A DNA stretch of 40,159 nt from JBLMYQ01 sp050258375 (GCA_050258375.1 JBLMYQ010000041.1:1-40159), one strand, 5' to 3'. Positions 1 through 8,432 are shown, numbered from the stretch's first letter. The notes: generated from the letters alone by a model not told the origin. A program made the numbers and translations.

Positions 1-510
1 GAAAAGCTTTCCGGTTCCGATATTTTCCCTAAATTGTGTGAAATATCTGCGGAAAAGGGGTATAGATTGTTTTTTCTTGGAGCCGGTGAAGGAGTTGCCG
101 AGCAGGCTGTATCAAATCTTAAAAAAGCTTTTTCAAAGATAAATGTCGTTGGTGCGTACGCTCCCCCATTAGGTTTTGAAAAAAATGAGAAAGAAAACGA
201 AAAAATATGCAAAATGATTAATAAGCTGGCTCCTGATATTTTATTCGTCGGTTTTGGTGCTCCCAAACAGGAAAAATGGATACACAAAAATTTGCATGCG
301 CTTAATGTAAGGGTAGCTATTGCAGTTGGTGCTGCCTTTGATTTTGCTGCAGGTAATATTAAAAGAGCTCCTGTATTTATGCAAAAAATAGGGTTGGAGT
401 GGTTTTGGAGATTTATGCATGAACCAAAAAGATTATTCAAGAGATATTTTATAGATGACAGCCAATTCATTCTTATACTTATTAAGCAATTTTGGCTTAA
501 AATAAGGTGA
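1..510 (+). CDS. WecG/TagA/CpsF family glycosyltransferase, 3' part
   Basis: The reading frame is open from the first base of the window, so the N-terminal part is missing and 169 residues remain. The family transfers N-acetylmannosamine or a related sugar to a lipid-linked acceptor during teichoic acid or exopolysaccharide synthesis at the inner face of the membrane. The family signature is visible as LFVGFGAPKQEKWI, preceded by a GSDIFPKLCE-like segment and followed by VGAAFDFAAGNIKRAP and a GLEWFWRFMHEP stretch, which are the typical conserved C-terminal blocks. The mannose-1-phosphate guanylyltransferase gene 550 bp downstream fits a cell-surface polysaccharide region. The exact sugar and acceptor cannot be told from this fragment. 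Confidence 0.88.
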   Translation, partial: EKLSGSDIFPKLCEISAEKGYRLFFLGAGEGVAEQAVSNLKKAFSKINVVGAYAPPLGFEKNEKENEKICKMINKLAPDILFVGFGAPKQEKWIHKNLHALNVRVAIAVGAAFDFAAGNIKRAPVFMQKIGLEWFWRFMHEPKRLFKRYFIDDSQFILILIKQFWLKIR

Positions 511-688
511 AATTTAAAGATTTTGAATAAAAGGAGCTTTGCCATAGCTACTAATAATTTGAGCGTTATACTCTGTTTGCTAATTCTCTGCTAACGTACT
601 CGAGAGAAGAGTTAGAGGTGAGGGGTGGTGTAACCCTAAACAGGAGAAATGAATAGTATATATAAAAAAGAAAAAAAGGAGTAAGAAA
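511..688. other. Intergenic spacer with a possible leader hairpin
   Basis: 178 bp between the glycosyltransferase and the small membrane protein. A GC-richer patch at about 580-640 can fold: a CTAA..TCTCT block near 580 pairs imperfectly with AGAGA..TTAG near 605, and AGGG near 621 can pair with CCCT near 634. I could not match it to a riboswitch class. A strong ribosome binding site, AAAAGGAG, lies just before the TTG at 689. Confidence 0.3.
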
Positions 689-1012
689 TTGAATTTATTT
701 TTTGTATATGCTGCGCTCATAATGCCGGGATTTTTATCTGAATGGATATGGGAGTTAACTAGTAGAAGGAGTTATATCAACAATTATCAGAGACTGGCAG
801 GAGGTATGATATTCAACCTTCCTATACTGATGATAAACCTTTTTGTAGTGGACATACTAAAGGCTGTAACTGATTTCTCAATTTTGGCATATAAATTCAC
901 ATTTGTTCGCTTCACCATGAGGTATATACTTTTGGCACTGGCTGTGAGCATTGTACTGGGGTTCGTAATTGGAATACTGGACTGGGCTATTTACAGAAGC
1001 AAGAAGAGCTGA
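689..1012 (+). CDS. Small hypothetical membrane protein
   Basis: 107 residues starting at a TTG, supported by an AAGGAG ribosome binding site about 8 bases upstream. The protein begins hydrophobic (FFVYAALIMPGFLSEW), has a second hydrophobic run near residues 40-55 (MIFNLPILMINLFVV) and a third near residues 79-100 (ILLALAVSIVLGFVIGIL), and ends in a short basic tail RSKKS. It therefore looks like an integral membrane protein with about three helices. I do not recognise the family. It lies between two sugar-polymer genes, so a role at the cell surface is possible but not shown. Confidence 0.6.
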   Translation: MNLFFVYAALIMPGFLSEWIWELTSRRSYINNYQRLAGGMIFNLPILMINLFVVDILKAVTDFSILAYKFTFVRFTMRYILLALAVSIVLGFVIGILDWAIYRSKKS

Positions 1013-1058
1013 TTGCTGACCAATAATCTGAGCTGACTGTAAAGCAGAGGTGAATTTA

Positions 1059-2102
1059 ATGAAGGTTGTGATTCTTGCTGGAGGCGGGGGAACCCGCCTG
1101 TTTCCATTATCCCGTCCAAATTACCCGAAGCAATTTCTTAAGATAGGGTCAGATAAATCTTTGATTGGACAGACAATAGAAAGATATTTGAAGATAACCC
1201 AGCCGAAAAATATTATAATCGTTACAAATGAAGCCTATGTTGAAAATATAAAGGCTGAATTGAAGGAAAGTAATGCTGAAGAAGCTAATATTTTAGTTGA
1301 ACCGGTATCGCAAAATACAGCGCCGGCTATTGCATTGACTGTACGTTACTGCCTTGATGAATTAGGTATTGATTCAAGTGAGGTCTTATTCATATCTCCG
1401 GCTGATCACATAATAAGACCGGAAAGCTGTTTCCTTGAAAAGGTTGAACAAGCGGTAGAGGCAGCAAGAAGGAATAGGATTATTACATTTGGGGTTAAGC
1501 CATATAAGCCTGAAACAGGTTATGGATATATAAAGACCGGAAAATGCTGCGAATCAGGATTTGTTGTTGAGAGCTTCGTTGAAAAGCCTGATAAAGAAAA
1601 GGCAAAGGAATATTTGCGCGAGGGTAATTATTACTGGAATTCAGGAATGTATGCTTTTTCTATAGATACTTTTGTGGAAGAATTAGGTGATTATCAGCCT
1701 GAAGTCTATAGATTATTTAATAGTTCATATCAAGAGCTGCTGCAAAATTTTAAATATATGCCAAGTATATCTATTGATTATGCAATTGCAGAAAAATCTA
1801 CAAGGGTAGTTACTATCCCTATTGATGTATATTGGAGTGATATTGGCTCATGGGATGCTATTTATGATTTGATGGATAAGGATGAAAACGGGAATGCAAA
1901 AATAGGAGATTGTATCACAAATAATTGTTCAAACTCTTTAATGATAGGGAATAACCGGATAATTGCAGGCGTTGGGCTGGAGAATATTGTTGTTATTGAA
2001 ACTGATGATGTTATTCTGATAGCAAAAAAAGGGGAGACACAAAGAGTAAAGGATTTGGTTAAGGATATTGAAAGCTATAATTCAAACAATAATAAAATAT
2101 AA
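1059..2102 (+). CDS. manC: Mannose-1-phosphate guanylyltransferase
   Basis: 347 residues. It makes GDP-mannose from mannose-1-phosphate and GTP, the activated sugar for mannose- or fucose-containing surface polymers. The nucleotidyltransferase signature is at residues 6-20 (LAGGGGTRLFPLSRP), followed by PKQF. NTAPAIALT, FISPADHII, GYGYIK, FVEKPD and YWNSGMYAF are all typical of the family, as is the VYWSDIGSWDAIYD block near residue 265. The ATG at 1059 is preferred over the GTG at 1050 because the AGAGG motif at 1046-1050 then lies 8 bases upstream. The length matches single-domain GMP enzymes without the phosphomannose isomerase domain. The symbol follows function only. Confidence 0.9.
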   Translation: MKVVILAGGGGTRLFPLSRPNYPKQFLKIGSDKSLIGQTIERYLKITQPKNIIIVTNEAYVENIKAELKESNAEEANILVEPVSQNTAPAIALTVRYCLDELGIDSSEVLFISPADHIIRPESCFLEKVEQAVEAARRNRIITFGVKPYKPETGYGYIKTGKCCESGFVVESFVEKPDKEKAKEYLREGNYYWNSGMYAFSIDTFVEELGDYQPEVYRLFNSSYQELLQNFKYMPSISIDYAIAEKSTRVVTIPIDVYWSDIGSWDAIYDLMDKDENGNAKIGDCITNNCSNSLMIGNNRIIAGVGLENIVVIETDDVILIAKKGETQRVKDLVKDIESYNSNNNKI

Positions 2103-2197
2103 ATATTGATAAATTGCCTTCTGTTTGCAGTCTGCATAAATCTTTATTTGAAAAAGTATCATACTAAGAATAAAGATATTTCAGTTTGGAGGATATG

Positions 2198-2560
2198 ATG
2201 GCAGATATAATGTTATTTATTTTAATTGGAGTTGCTGCTGGAATTTTAAGCGGAATGTTTGGAATTGGGGGAGGAATAATAATTGTACCTGCACTAATGT
2301 TCATATGTGGGTTCAGTCAATTAAAAGCGCAAGGGACTTCCCTTGCTGTTTTGCTTCCACCGATTGGGCTTTTGGCATTTATAGAGTATTATAAAAGAGG
2401 GCAAGTAAATTTACAGGCAGGGATATGGATATGTATTTTCTTAGTTATTGGCTCGTTTATAGGAGCAAGGTTAGCAAATGATATACCACTGCCTGTTTTA
2501 AAGAAAGGCTTTGGAGCCTTGATGCTGTTGATATCTTTTGAGATGATGTTTTCAAAATGA
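2198..2560 (+). CDS. Half-size TauE/SafE family permease
   Basis: 120 residues, about half the usual 240-270 of the TauE/SafE/YfcA family of anion or organosulfur exporters. The N-terminal family hallmark GxxSGMFGIGGGIIIVPAL is clear, followed by LKAQGTSLAVLLPPIGLLAF and GSFIGARLAND. Four hydrophobic segments are visible (residues 6-35, 43-62, 72-90, 98-115). The first of several close starts is uncertain: TTGGAGGA at 2186-2193 is the ribosome binding site and favours ATG 2198. The protein ends naturally at a stop codon just before a terminator and no second half follows, so it is probably a genuine half-length form that dimerises rather than a broken gene; this is inference. Confidence 0.8.
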   Translation: MADIMLFILIGVAAGILSGMFGIGGGIIIVPALMFICGFSQLKAQGTSLAVLLPPIGLLAFIEYYKRGQVNLQAGIWICIFLVIGSFIGARLANDIPLPVLKKGFGALMLLISFEMMFSK

Positions 2561-2578
2561 ATATAAGAAGGAAGATTT

Positions 2579-2632
2579 AGAGCCCTGCGGAACGTGTCTG
2601 CAGGGCTCTGGGTGGTTAAATTGTTTTTTAAT
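2579..2632. terminator. Terminator between convergent genes
   Basis: AGAGCCCTGC at 2579-2588 pairs perfectly with GCAGGGCTCT at 2600-2609 (10 bp, 11-base loop). A T-rich stretch follows at about 2619-2630. It sits 18 bp after the permease stop and before the convergent Cys-rich gene, so it may serve both strands. Confidence 0.7.
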
Positions 2633-2670
2633 TAATAATCTCATAATTATGCTATTTCTGTACTAACGGA

Positions 2671-3039
2671 CTATCTACAGCTGCCAGATGCACAATTACT
2701 TGTTGGGCAGCTGCCGCTTGGGCAGTAAATTCTGTAGCATTTACCGTTAGAACAACGAATTGTCACGCAATTGTTGTTTGTTGAACAGCTCTTTACAGAG
2801 CAATTGCTTCCTAAATATTTTTGCAGCAATGCTTGTGCGTTCTTAGTATTGCAGCATTTTTTTGCTTTAAGCTGGCTTAAAGCTTTTACTAACTGAGGAT
2901 TACTTTTGCTGCAGCTTACAGTTGGGCAGCTTTTAGTTCCATAACCTGCTGACGTACATGTTGATGCCGCAAAGCCAGGAATTGCTGCTACCATCATAAA
3001 CATTGAGACTATTCCACCCACAACCAGTTTCTTAAGCAT
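2671..3039 (-). CDS. Cys-rich exported small protein
   Basis: 122 residues. The start at 3039 is set by an AGGAGG-type site at 3044-3054 (read on the minus strand). It opens with a classical signal peptide: KK at residues 3-4, a hydrophobic core, and an AFAA-like cleavage region (PGFAASTC), so the mature part starts near residue 26. The mature part of about 97 residues holds 14 cysteines, mostly in SC, NC, KC and CC contexts with Ser, Thr, Asn and Gly between them, plus a Lys-rich helical stretch (LVKALSQLKAKK). The even number suggests disulfides or metal binding. No modification enzyme or transporter is adjacent. I do not recognise the family. Confidence 0.75.
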   Translation of the reverse strand: MLKKLVVGGIVSMFMMVAAIPGFAASTCTSAGYGTKSCPTVSCSKSNPQLVKALSQLKAKKCCNTKNAQALLQKYLGSNCSVKSCSTNNNCVTIRCSNGKCYRIYCPSGSCPTSNCASGSCR

Positions 3040-3166
3040 AATGCTCCTCCTTTCTGAAATGCCGGAATATTGTTTGCTTTTCAGCCAGCATTTCAACAAA
3101 AGCTACTTGATAGTATTTTTTGAAGCTTTTGCTTACCACTTAGTAGTGGTTTTAAAATTCGTATGT

Positions 3167-3195
3167 ATTATAGGCTCATAGCTAAGGTATGTCTA
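3167..3195 (-). promoter_or_regulatory. Promoter of the Cys-rich protein
   Basis: On the minus strand, TAGACA (3195-3190) and a perfect TATAAT (3172-3167) are separated by 17 bp. The predicted leader of about 120 nt holds a small hairpin, ACCACT (3135-3140) with AGTGGT (3145-3150). Confidence 0.6.
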
Positions 3196-3264
3196 CAAGT
3201 AAAATATGTAATAAAACCTTCTTCCTGCAATCTTTTATAATATGTGCCTGCAGTTTGTACTCTA

Positions 3265-3294
3265 TTGACCAGTTGGGTGATAGAATGCTATAAT
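3265..3294 (+). promoter_or_regulatory. Promoter of the efflux operon
   Basis: TTGACC at 3265-3270, an 18-bp spacer and a perfect TATAAT at 3289-3294, giving a start near 3301 and a short leader of about 40 nt before the ABC ATPase. Confidence 0.75.
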
Positions 3295-3305
3295 TTTATC
3301 AAGAA

Positions 3306-3321
3306 TTGACCGGATGGTCAA
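3306..3321. promoter_or_regulatory. Probable TetR-type operator
   Basis: TTGACCGGATGGTCAA, a 16-bp site with two perfect 6-bp arms around GGAT. It lies right at the predicted transcription start, so a bound repressor would block initiation. The last gene of the same unit encodes a TetR-family protein, the natural candidate to bind here. A weaker half-match, TTGACC followed four bases later by GGGTGA, overlaps the -35 box at 3265. Confidence 0.65.
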
Positions 3322-3339
3322 AGGGTTAAGGGGATTATA

Positions 3340-4047
3340 ATGAGCGATAATATTATAACAGTCAAAAACCTTATAAAAGAATATAAGATGGGTGAAGTTG
3401 CTGTAAGAGCTTGCGATGGAATTGACTTTGAAATTGCTAATGGTGAGTTTGTAGTTGTGCTTGGACCCAGCGGTTCAGGTAAGAGTACGGTGCTCAATAT
3501 AATCGGAGGAATGGACAAACCAACATCAGGTGAGGTGTGGGTGGATGGTAAGGATATAGCTAAATATTCAGAAAAAGAGCTTACTAACTACAGACGAAGA
3601 AGCATAGGATTTGTATTCCAATTTTATAATCTTATACCTAACCTCACAGCATTAGAAAATGTTGAGCTTGTAACGGAGGTTAGTGTTAAGCCTCTAAATC
3701 CGAAAGAGGTTATGGAAAATGTAGGCTTAAGCGAAAGAAACAATAACTTTCCGGCACAGCTTTCAGGAGGAGAACAGCAGAGAGTGGCAATTGCGAGGGC
3801 AATTGTAAAAAATCCGCTTATGCTTTTGTGTGATGAACCTACCGGAGCCTTGGATTCCAAGACAGGCAAACTGGTGCTAAAGCTTTTGCATGATATAAAC
3901 AGAAATACCAAAAAAACAACCATTGTTATTACTCATAATTCTGCTATTGCGGCAGTGGCTGACAGGGTTATAAAACTCAGAAGCGGAGCTGTTGAATCGG
4001 TAATCGTTAATGATAATCCGGATCAGCCCGAAAGGATTGAATGGTAA
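3340..4047 (+). CDS. ABC transporter ATPase, MacB/LolD type
   Basis: 235 residues, a complete nucleotide-binding subunit. Walker A is GPSGSGKST at residues 42-50, the Q-loop is FVFQFYNLIP near 91-100, the signature LSGGEQQRVAIARA begins at 141, Walker B is LLCDEP at about 162-167, and the switch His is in VITHN. The Ser-rich Walker A, the FYNLIPNLTALENVEL block and the GALDSKTG D-loop place it in the MacB/LolD/FtsE subgroup, which works with FtsX-type permeases as mechanotransmission pumps rather than classic importers. Its last codons overlap the permease gene, so the two are translationally coupled. It is the first gene after the operator-bearing promoter. Confidence 0.93.
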   Translation: MSDNIITVKNLIKEYKMGEVAVRACDGIDFEIANGEFVVVLGPSGSGKSTVLNIIGGMDKPTSGEVWVDGKDIAKYSEKELTNYRRRSIGFVFQFYNLIPNLTALENVELVTEVSVKPLNPKEVMENVGLSERNNNFPAQLSGGEQQRVAIARAIVKNPLMLLCDEPTGALDSKTGKLVLKLLHDINRNTKKTTIVITHNSAIAAVADRVIKLRSGAVESVIVNDNPDQPERIEW

Positions 4048-6410
4048 TGGGAATCTTGCTGAAAAAGCTTATCAGAGATATAAAAGAGGCTAAGGGTCAA
4101 TTCATATCTATATTGGTTATAGTAACTATTGGAGTTGCGTTTTATTCAGGGATAAACGCAACTTTTATGAATCTCTCAGAAGCAAGCGAAAAATATTACA
4201 GTGAGTATAGATTCGCCGACCTTTGGGTTGACCTTTATAAAGCTCCGGAAAGTATTATTGATAGAATAGAGTCTTTATCATATGTGAAAATGGTAACGGG
4301 GAGAATAGTACAGGATGCCAAGATGGATATTTCAAAGGCGAATGTAACTGTGAGGCTTATTACCCTTCCGGATAAAAAAGAGGAAATAGTTAACGATGTG
4401 GTTATAAAATCAGGAAAGTATTTTTCAGAAGACCAAAGCAATCAATGCCTTGTGGAAGAGGGATTTTATACAGCACATAACTTAAAACGGGGAGACGATA
4501 TATATCCGATTATAAACGGCAAAGAGGTAAAGCTGAAGGTTGCAGGCTCGGTGAAAAGTCCCGAGTTTGTATATGTATTGAAGGATGGAAGCGAGATTAT
4601 GCCTGATAATACTAAATTTGGGATAGTATATATCAAGAATTCCTTTGGTCAGGCAATTTTTGGGCTAAACGGTTCGATAAACAGCATATCCGTAATTCTC
4701 GCTAATGGTACTGATGTAGAAGATGCCAAGGACAATATCAAAAAGGTATTAAAAAATTATGGAGTAGCTGATGTCATAAAAAAAGATGACCAGATAAGCA
4801 ATAGTATGCTGAGTCAGGAAATGAAAGGGTTAAAATCAACTGGCGGAACATTTCCTGTTATATTCTTTATTGTTGCTGCTGTCATAATCTATATAATGAT
4901 GGGAAGAATGGTTGAAAACCAAAGGGCACAGATTGGAGTCCTGAAAGCTTTTGGATTCAGCAATTTCCAAGTGCTTGCGCATTACCTGTCTTATTCGGCT
5001 TTTATTGCTATAATCGGAAGTATCCTGGGAGCAATAGCGGGAATGTATCTGGGAATAGGGTTTACGAACCTGGAAAATGCATACTTTCATCTTCCACCTG
5101 CAGATATGAAGGTTTACCCGGAACTTGTATTGCCAGCCTCAATCCTTACTCTGTTCTTTTGTTTGCTTGCAGGATACAATGCATGCAAGATTGTGTTTAG
5201 AATCATGCCAAGCGAAGCTATGCGCCCAAAGGCACCGAAGAGCGGCAAAAAGATATTGATTGAGAAGATAAAGTTATTCTGGAGAAATTTAAGTTACAGC
5301 TGGAAAATAATATTGAGGAATCTGTTCAGGTATAAAAAAAGAGCCTTGATGACTTCTGTAGGAGTGGTTTTTTCTGCGGCAATAATCCTTATAGCTTTTA
5401 GTATGAAGGATTCTATAGATTTTATGGTAAAGCAGCAGTATGACAATATTCAGAATTATGATATAAAGGTTAACTTTACAAGGTTTTTAAATGATAAGGA
5501 ATTAGCAGGCATTAGGAGCATAACTCATGTATCAAGCATTGAACCGGTAATCGAAGCAGGAGTTGAAATATCAAACGGGTGGAGAAAAAAGAATGTTGGA
5601 TTTGTTGGAATAATTGAGAAACCTGAGATGTATAAGGTTACAGACAAGAATGGTGAGCAGGTGAAGCTTCCTCATAAGGGAATATTAATACCGGAAAAGC
5701 TCGCTGAGGTTTTGAATGCAAAGCCAAATGATATAGTGTATATCAAATCATTTTTGCCCGGCAAGGAGAAAAAAGAGACATACGTTAAAGGAATAGTTGC
5801 GCAGTATATAGGCTTAAGTGCTTACAGCAGCATTGATAATACAGGTAACATTCTCGGGGAAGGTTTTTGTGCAAACGCGGCTGTATTGAAGTTGGACAGT
5901 AGTATCTATGAAAAGGAAGTAATGGATAAACTGAAAGATATTGCCGGAGTTAGTTCAATTCAATCAAAATCTGACTCGTTAAATAACCTGTTAAAAAATA
6001 TGGCATCAATGAACTCCTCTATGGGAGTAATGATAATATTGGCGGCAATTCTTTCAATTGCTGTTGTTTACAATATAGCAGCTATAAACATTTTCGAAAG
6101 GCAGAGAGAACTGGCTACCTTAAAAGTGCTGGGCTTTAGAATTAATGAAGTCAAGAAGCTGGTTTTTAATGAAAATTATATTATTACGGTTTTTGGGATG
6201 ATTTTGGGCTTGCCACTGGGGGTATGGCTTGGAAGCTGCATGATGGCGATGAACAGTACGGATGCATACAGCTTTCCTTTTGTAACTTCGCTTCAAAGTT
6301 ATGTTTATACGATAATATTAACATTGGTGTTTACAGCAATGGCTAACCTTGTATTGACCAAAAAGATTAAGAATATAGATATGATATCTGTTTTAAAGAG
6401 CAACGAGTAA
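4041..6410 (+). CDS. ABC transporter permease, FtsX family
   Basis: 789 residues, the double-length FtsX-domain type. A TM helix near residues 20-40 is followed by a large external domain. Three helices follow near 272-400, with the conserved segment MMGRMVENQRAQIGVLKAFGFS. A second N-terminal-like helix lies near 435-455, then a second external domain, and a final three helices at about 660-785 with FERQRELATLKVLGF. The two GxLKAFGF-like motifs are the FtsX coupling elements repeated in each half. It overlaps the ATPase stop codon; ATG 4041 and ATG 4047 are both possible, the latter giving a TAATG junction. Together with the ATPase and the downstream adaptor it likely exports a peptide, lipid or drug; the substrate is not evident. 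Confidence 0.9.
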   Translation: MVMGILLKKLIRDIKEAKGQFISILVIVTIGVAFYSGINATFMNLSEASEKYYSEYRFADLWVDLYKAPESIIDRIESLSYVKMVTGRIVQDAKMDISKANVTVRLITLPDKKEEIVNDVVIKSGKYFSEDQSNQCLVEEGFYTAHNLKRGDDIYPIINGKEVKLKVAGSVKSPEFVYVLKDGSEIMPDNTKFGIVYIKNSFGQAIFGLNGSINSISVILANGTDVEDAKDNIKKVLKNYGVADVIKKDDQISNSMLSQEMKGLKSTGGTFPVIFFIVAAVIIYIMMGRMVENQRAQIGVLKAFGFSNFQVLAHYLSYSAFIAIIGSILGAIAGMYLGIGFTNLENAYFHLPPADMKVYPELVLPASILTLFFCLLAGYNACKIVFRIMPSEAMRPKAPKSGKKILIEKIKLFWRNLSYSWKIILRNLFRYKKRALMTSVGVVFSAAIILIAFSMKDSIDFMVKQQYDNIQNYDIKVNFTRFLNDKELAGIRSITHVSSIEPVIEAGVEISNGWRKKNVGFVGIIEKPEMYKVTDKNGEQVKLPHKGILIPEKLAEVLNAKPNDIVYIKSFLPGKEKKETYVKGIVAQYIGLSAYSSIDNTGNILGEGFCANAAVLKLDSSIYEKEVMDKLKDIAGVSSIQSKSDSLNNLLKNMASMNSSMGVMIILAAILSIAVVYNIAAINIFERQRELATLKVLGFRINEVKKLVFNENYIITVFGMILGLPLGVWLGSCMMAMNSTDAYSFPFVTSLQSYVYTIILTLVFTAMANLVLTKKIKNIDMISVLKSNE

Positions 6411-6413
6411 ATC

Positions 6414-6450
6414 AGTGTAAAGTTTATAGTGTAAAATGTAAAGTTAAAGG
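6414..6450. repeat. AGTGTAAAGTTTA-type iterated spacer repeat
   Basis: The permease-adaptor spacer contains AGTGTAAAGTTTA, a second AGTGTAAAA and TGTAAAGTTAAAGG in a row. Related iterations occur in the ispD-ispF spacer (12724-12860) and after the SAH hydrolase gene (32931-32950). It seems to be dispersed low-complexity spacer sequence; no function is apparent. Confidence 0.5.
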
Positions 6451-6505
6451 TCAAGAGCCAATGACCAATAAATAGCCAACAGAAAAATGGAAAGGGATGG
6501 TCTAA

Positions 6506-7741
6506 GTGAAGAAGTGGGTAGGGATAGGTATTGTAGTTTTATTATGTATTATTGCTTTTGCAGTATACTATTCGGTAAGCAGCGGGACGCGGGTTGATGC
6601 TGTTAAAGCAGCAAAGGGTGAAATAAAAAAGTACCTTGAGGACAGCGCCGATGTTAAGAGCAAAGAAGAGCAAACGGTTTATTGCGAGGGCTTGGGGAAG
6701 GTAACAGGTATAAACTTTGAAGTAGGTGATTTGATTAAAAAAGGAGATACAATGCTTACTTTGGAGAAAGCAGATTTAGAGCTTCAATTAAGAGATGCAA
6801 ATGCAAAGGTTAAAGCTGCCAGGGAGCAAATAAGAGGTGCAGAGCTTGCAAATTATGCAGATAAGATTGAGGCTGCAAATGCTCTGTCTGAACAGGCAAA
6901 GGTTGCATATGATGCGGCTTTAAGAGAATACGAGAATGCAAAGTTACTTTTCGAAGCAGGTTCGCTTAGTAGAGAAGATTTAAATAAGACTGAAGATATT
7001 TGCAAAACAGCTAAAACAAGCATGGATTCGGCAAAAGCTCAACTGGCAGACATTAAACGTGGAACTCCGGGTTATTTAAAAAATACCTATATATCACAGC
7101 TGGAGCAAGCATTAGTAGCCAGGGATAGCTTATTGAGAAGCCTCCAAAAGCAGGAGGTTAAAGCCCCAATTAATGGGGTTGTTCTGGAAAAGTATGCTGA
7201 GATTAATTCGCCTATGGTGGCTGGAACTGCAGTGTTCCTAGTAGCAAACATGAACAAGCTTGAACTGGAATCGGATATATTAGCTGATGACAGCAGTGAT
7301 GTCAGCATAGGAAATGAGGTCGAAATAAGCGGAGATTCATTAGGTGATAGAGTGCTTAAGGGGAAGGTAGTAAAGATAGCTCCTTCTGCGAAGACTATAA
7401 CTTCAACCTTGGGTGTGAATCAAAAGAGAGTACCGGTTACAATTGAGGTAATAGATTCAAAAGAGGGATTAAAGCCGGGATATACTGTGGATATAAAGAT
7501 TATTACCCAAAATAAGAAAGAAGTGCTGATAGTACCTGAGAGTGCTGTTTTTGATTATCAGGGAACCAGCTGTGTTCTTGCAGTCGAAAACGGAAAAGCA
7601 GTTATCAGGCGTATAAAGACTGGTATTGAAAATGATAAATTTATTGAAATTATAGAAGGCTTGAAAGAAGGAGAAAGTATTCTGGTCAAGCCTGATAATA
7701 CTGTAAAAGAAGGCATGAAAGTAGTTCCCGGTTATAAGTAA
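6506..7741 (+). CDS. HlyD/MacA-type efflux adaptor protein
   Basis: 411 residues, GTG start with AAAGGGATGG upstream. An N-terminal TM anchor at residues 5-26 (VGIGIVVLLCIIAFAVYYSV) is followed by a biotinyl-lipoyl half (CEGLGKVTGINFEVGDLIKKGDTML). Next comes a long alpha-helical hairpin of about residues 85-205, rich in Ala, Glu and Lys. The second lipoyl half is VKAPINGVVLEKYAEINSPM, and beta-barrel and membrane-proximal domains end the protein (VPESAVFDYQGTSCVL). This is the domain order of MacA and RND adaptors, here in a Gram-positive setting where it must couple to the FtsX-type permease on the outer face of the membrane. It sits between the permease and the TetR regulator. Confidence 0.9.
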   Translation: MKKWVGIGIVVLLCIIAFAVYYSVSSGTRVDAVKAAKGEIKKYLEDSADVKSKEEQTVYCEGLGKVTGINFEVGDLIKKGDTMLTLEKADLELQLRDANAKVKAAREQIRGAELANYADKIEAANALSEQAKVAYDAALREYENAKLLFEAGSLSREDLNKTEDICKTAKTSMDSAKAQLADIKRGTPGYLKNTYISQLEQALVARDSLLRSLQKQEVKAPINGVVLEKYAEINSPMVAGTAVFLVANMNKLELESDILADDSSDVSIGNEVEISGDSLGDRVLKGKVVKIAPSAKTITSTLGVNQKRVPVTIEVIDSKEGLKPGYTVDIKIITQNKKEVLIVPESAVFDYQGTSCVLAVENGKAVIRRIKTGIENDKFIEIIEGLKEGESILVKPDNTVKEGMKVVPGYK

Positions 7742-7799
7742 ATGGTTAAAGTAAAGAACAAAAAGCTTAGAGTGTCGATTAATAAACGAGGTGAGTTCT

Positions 7800-8432
7800 T
7801 TGAATGAATTGTTTGACAAATTACCGGAAGATAAAAAAAACAAAATACTTTCAGCTTGCGTTGAAGAGTTTGCCTACAATGGATATGAAAAGGCTTCTAC
7901 CAATATGATTGTTAAGAAGGCCGGAATTTCAAAGGGCTTATTGTTTCATTACTTCGGAAGCAAAAAGAATGTTTTTCTCTATGTGCTTGATTATGTAAAT
8001 GATTATATATTGGACAAGTATTATTCGCAAACCGATACCATGCCTTCAGACCTTTTTGAAAGAATGATGTGGGTTAGCCTGTTGAAAATAAAGATGTGGA
8101 ATGAGGAACGGCTAAAGTTCAAACTTATTTTTAACGCCTTTGTTAGTTTGCCGGAGGAATTAAAGCAGGAAATTGAAAGCAGATATTTAAGATTGAATAA
8201 GGAGCACATGCCCAGATTCTTTGAAGGAATAGATACTTCAAAGCTGCGGGATGGGATAGATATCAATAAAGCTATTGAAATGATTATGTTATTCATTGAA
8301 GGATTTTCTAACAAATATATTAGTCAGTATAAGAACCAGTCTGCTGATGAAATGCTTGAAAGTATGAATAAGCTTATAGACGAGCTTGATGGATACTTTA
8401 ATATTATAAAAGGCGGTATATACAGGGTATAA
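7800..8432 (+). CDS. TetR family transcriptional regulator
   Basis: 210 residues. The N-terminal helix-turn-helix is clear: ILSACVEEFAYNGYEKASTNMIVKKAGISKGLLFHYFGSKK-like residues at about 13-53, the standard TetR_N pattern with the LFHYFGSK recognition end. The remaining part is all-helical and should bind an inducer, but shows no recognisable ligand family. The TTG at 7800 is chosen because GAGGTGA at 7788-7794 then serves as ribosome binding site; GTG 7791 would overlap it. It is the last gene of the efflux unit and probably represses the promoter at 3265 through the palindrome at 3306-3321, a common arrangement for drug-responsive pumps. Confidence 0.9.
   Translation: MNELFDKLPEDKKNKILSACVEEFAYNGYEKASTNMIVKKAGISKGLLFHYFGSKKNVFLYVLDYVNDYILDKYYSQTDTMPSDLFERMMWVSLLKIKMWNEERLKFKLIFNAFVSLPEELKQEIESRYLRLNKEHMPRFFEGIDTSKLRDGIDINKAIEMIMLFIEGFSNKYISQYKNQSADEMLESMNKLIDELDGYFNIIKGGIYRV

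Noticed and set aside
649..684. An 11-codon reading frame (ATG to TAA) just before the small membrane protein gene
   Set aside because: The CAGGAG site is only 2 bases from the ATG, and the frame is mostly Lys/Glu codons made by the A-rich ribosome binding region of the next gene.
2198..2560. A truncated (pseudogene) TauE-type permease
   Set aside because: It ends with a normal stop and terminator, no remnant of the other half follows, and half-size members exist, so it is called a gene.
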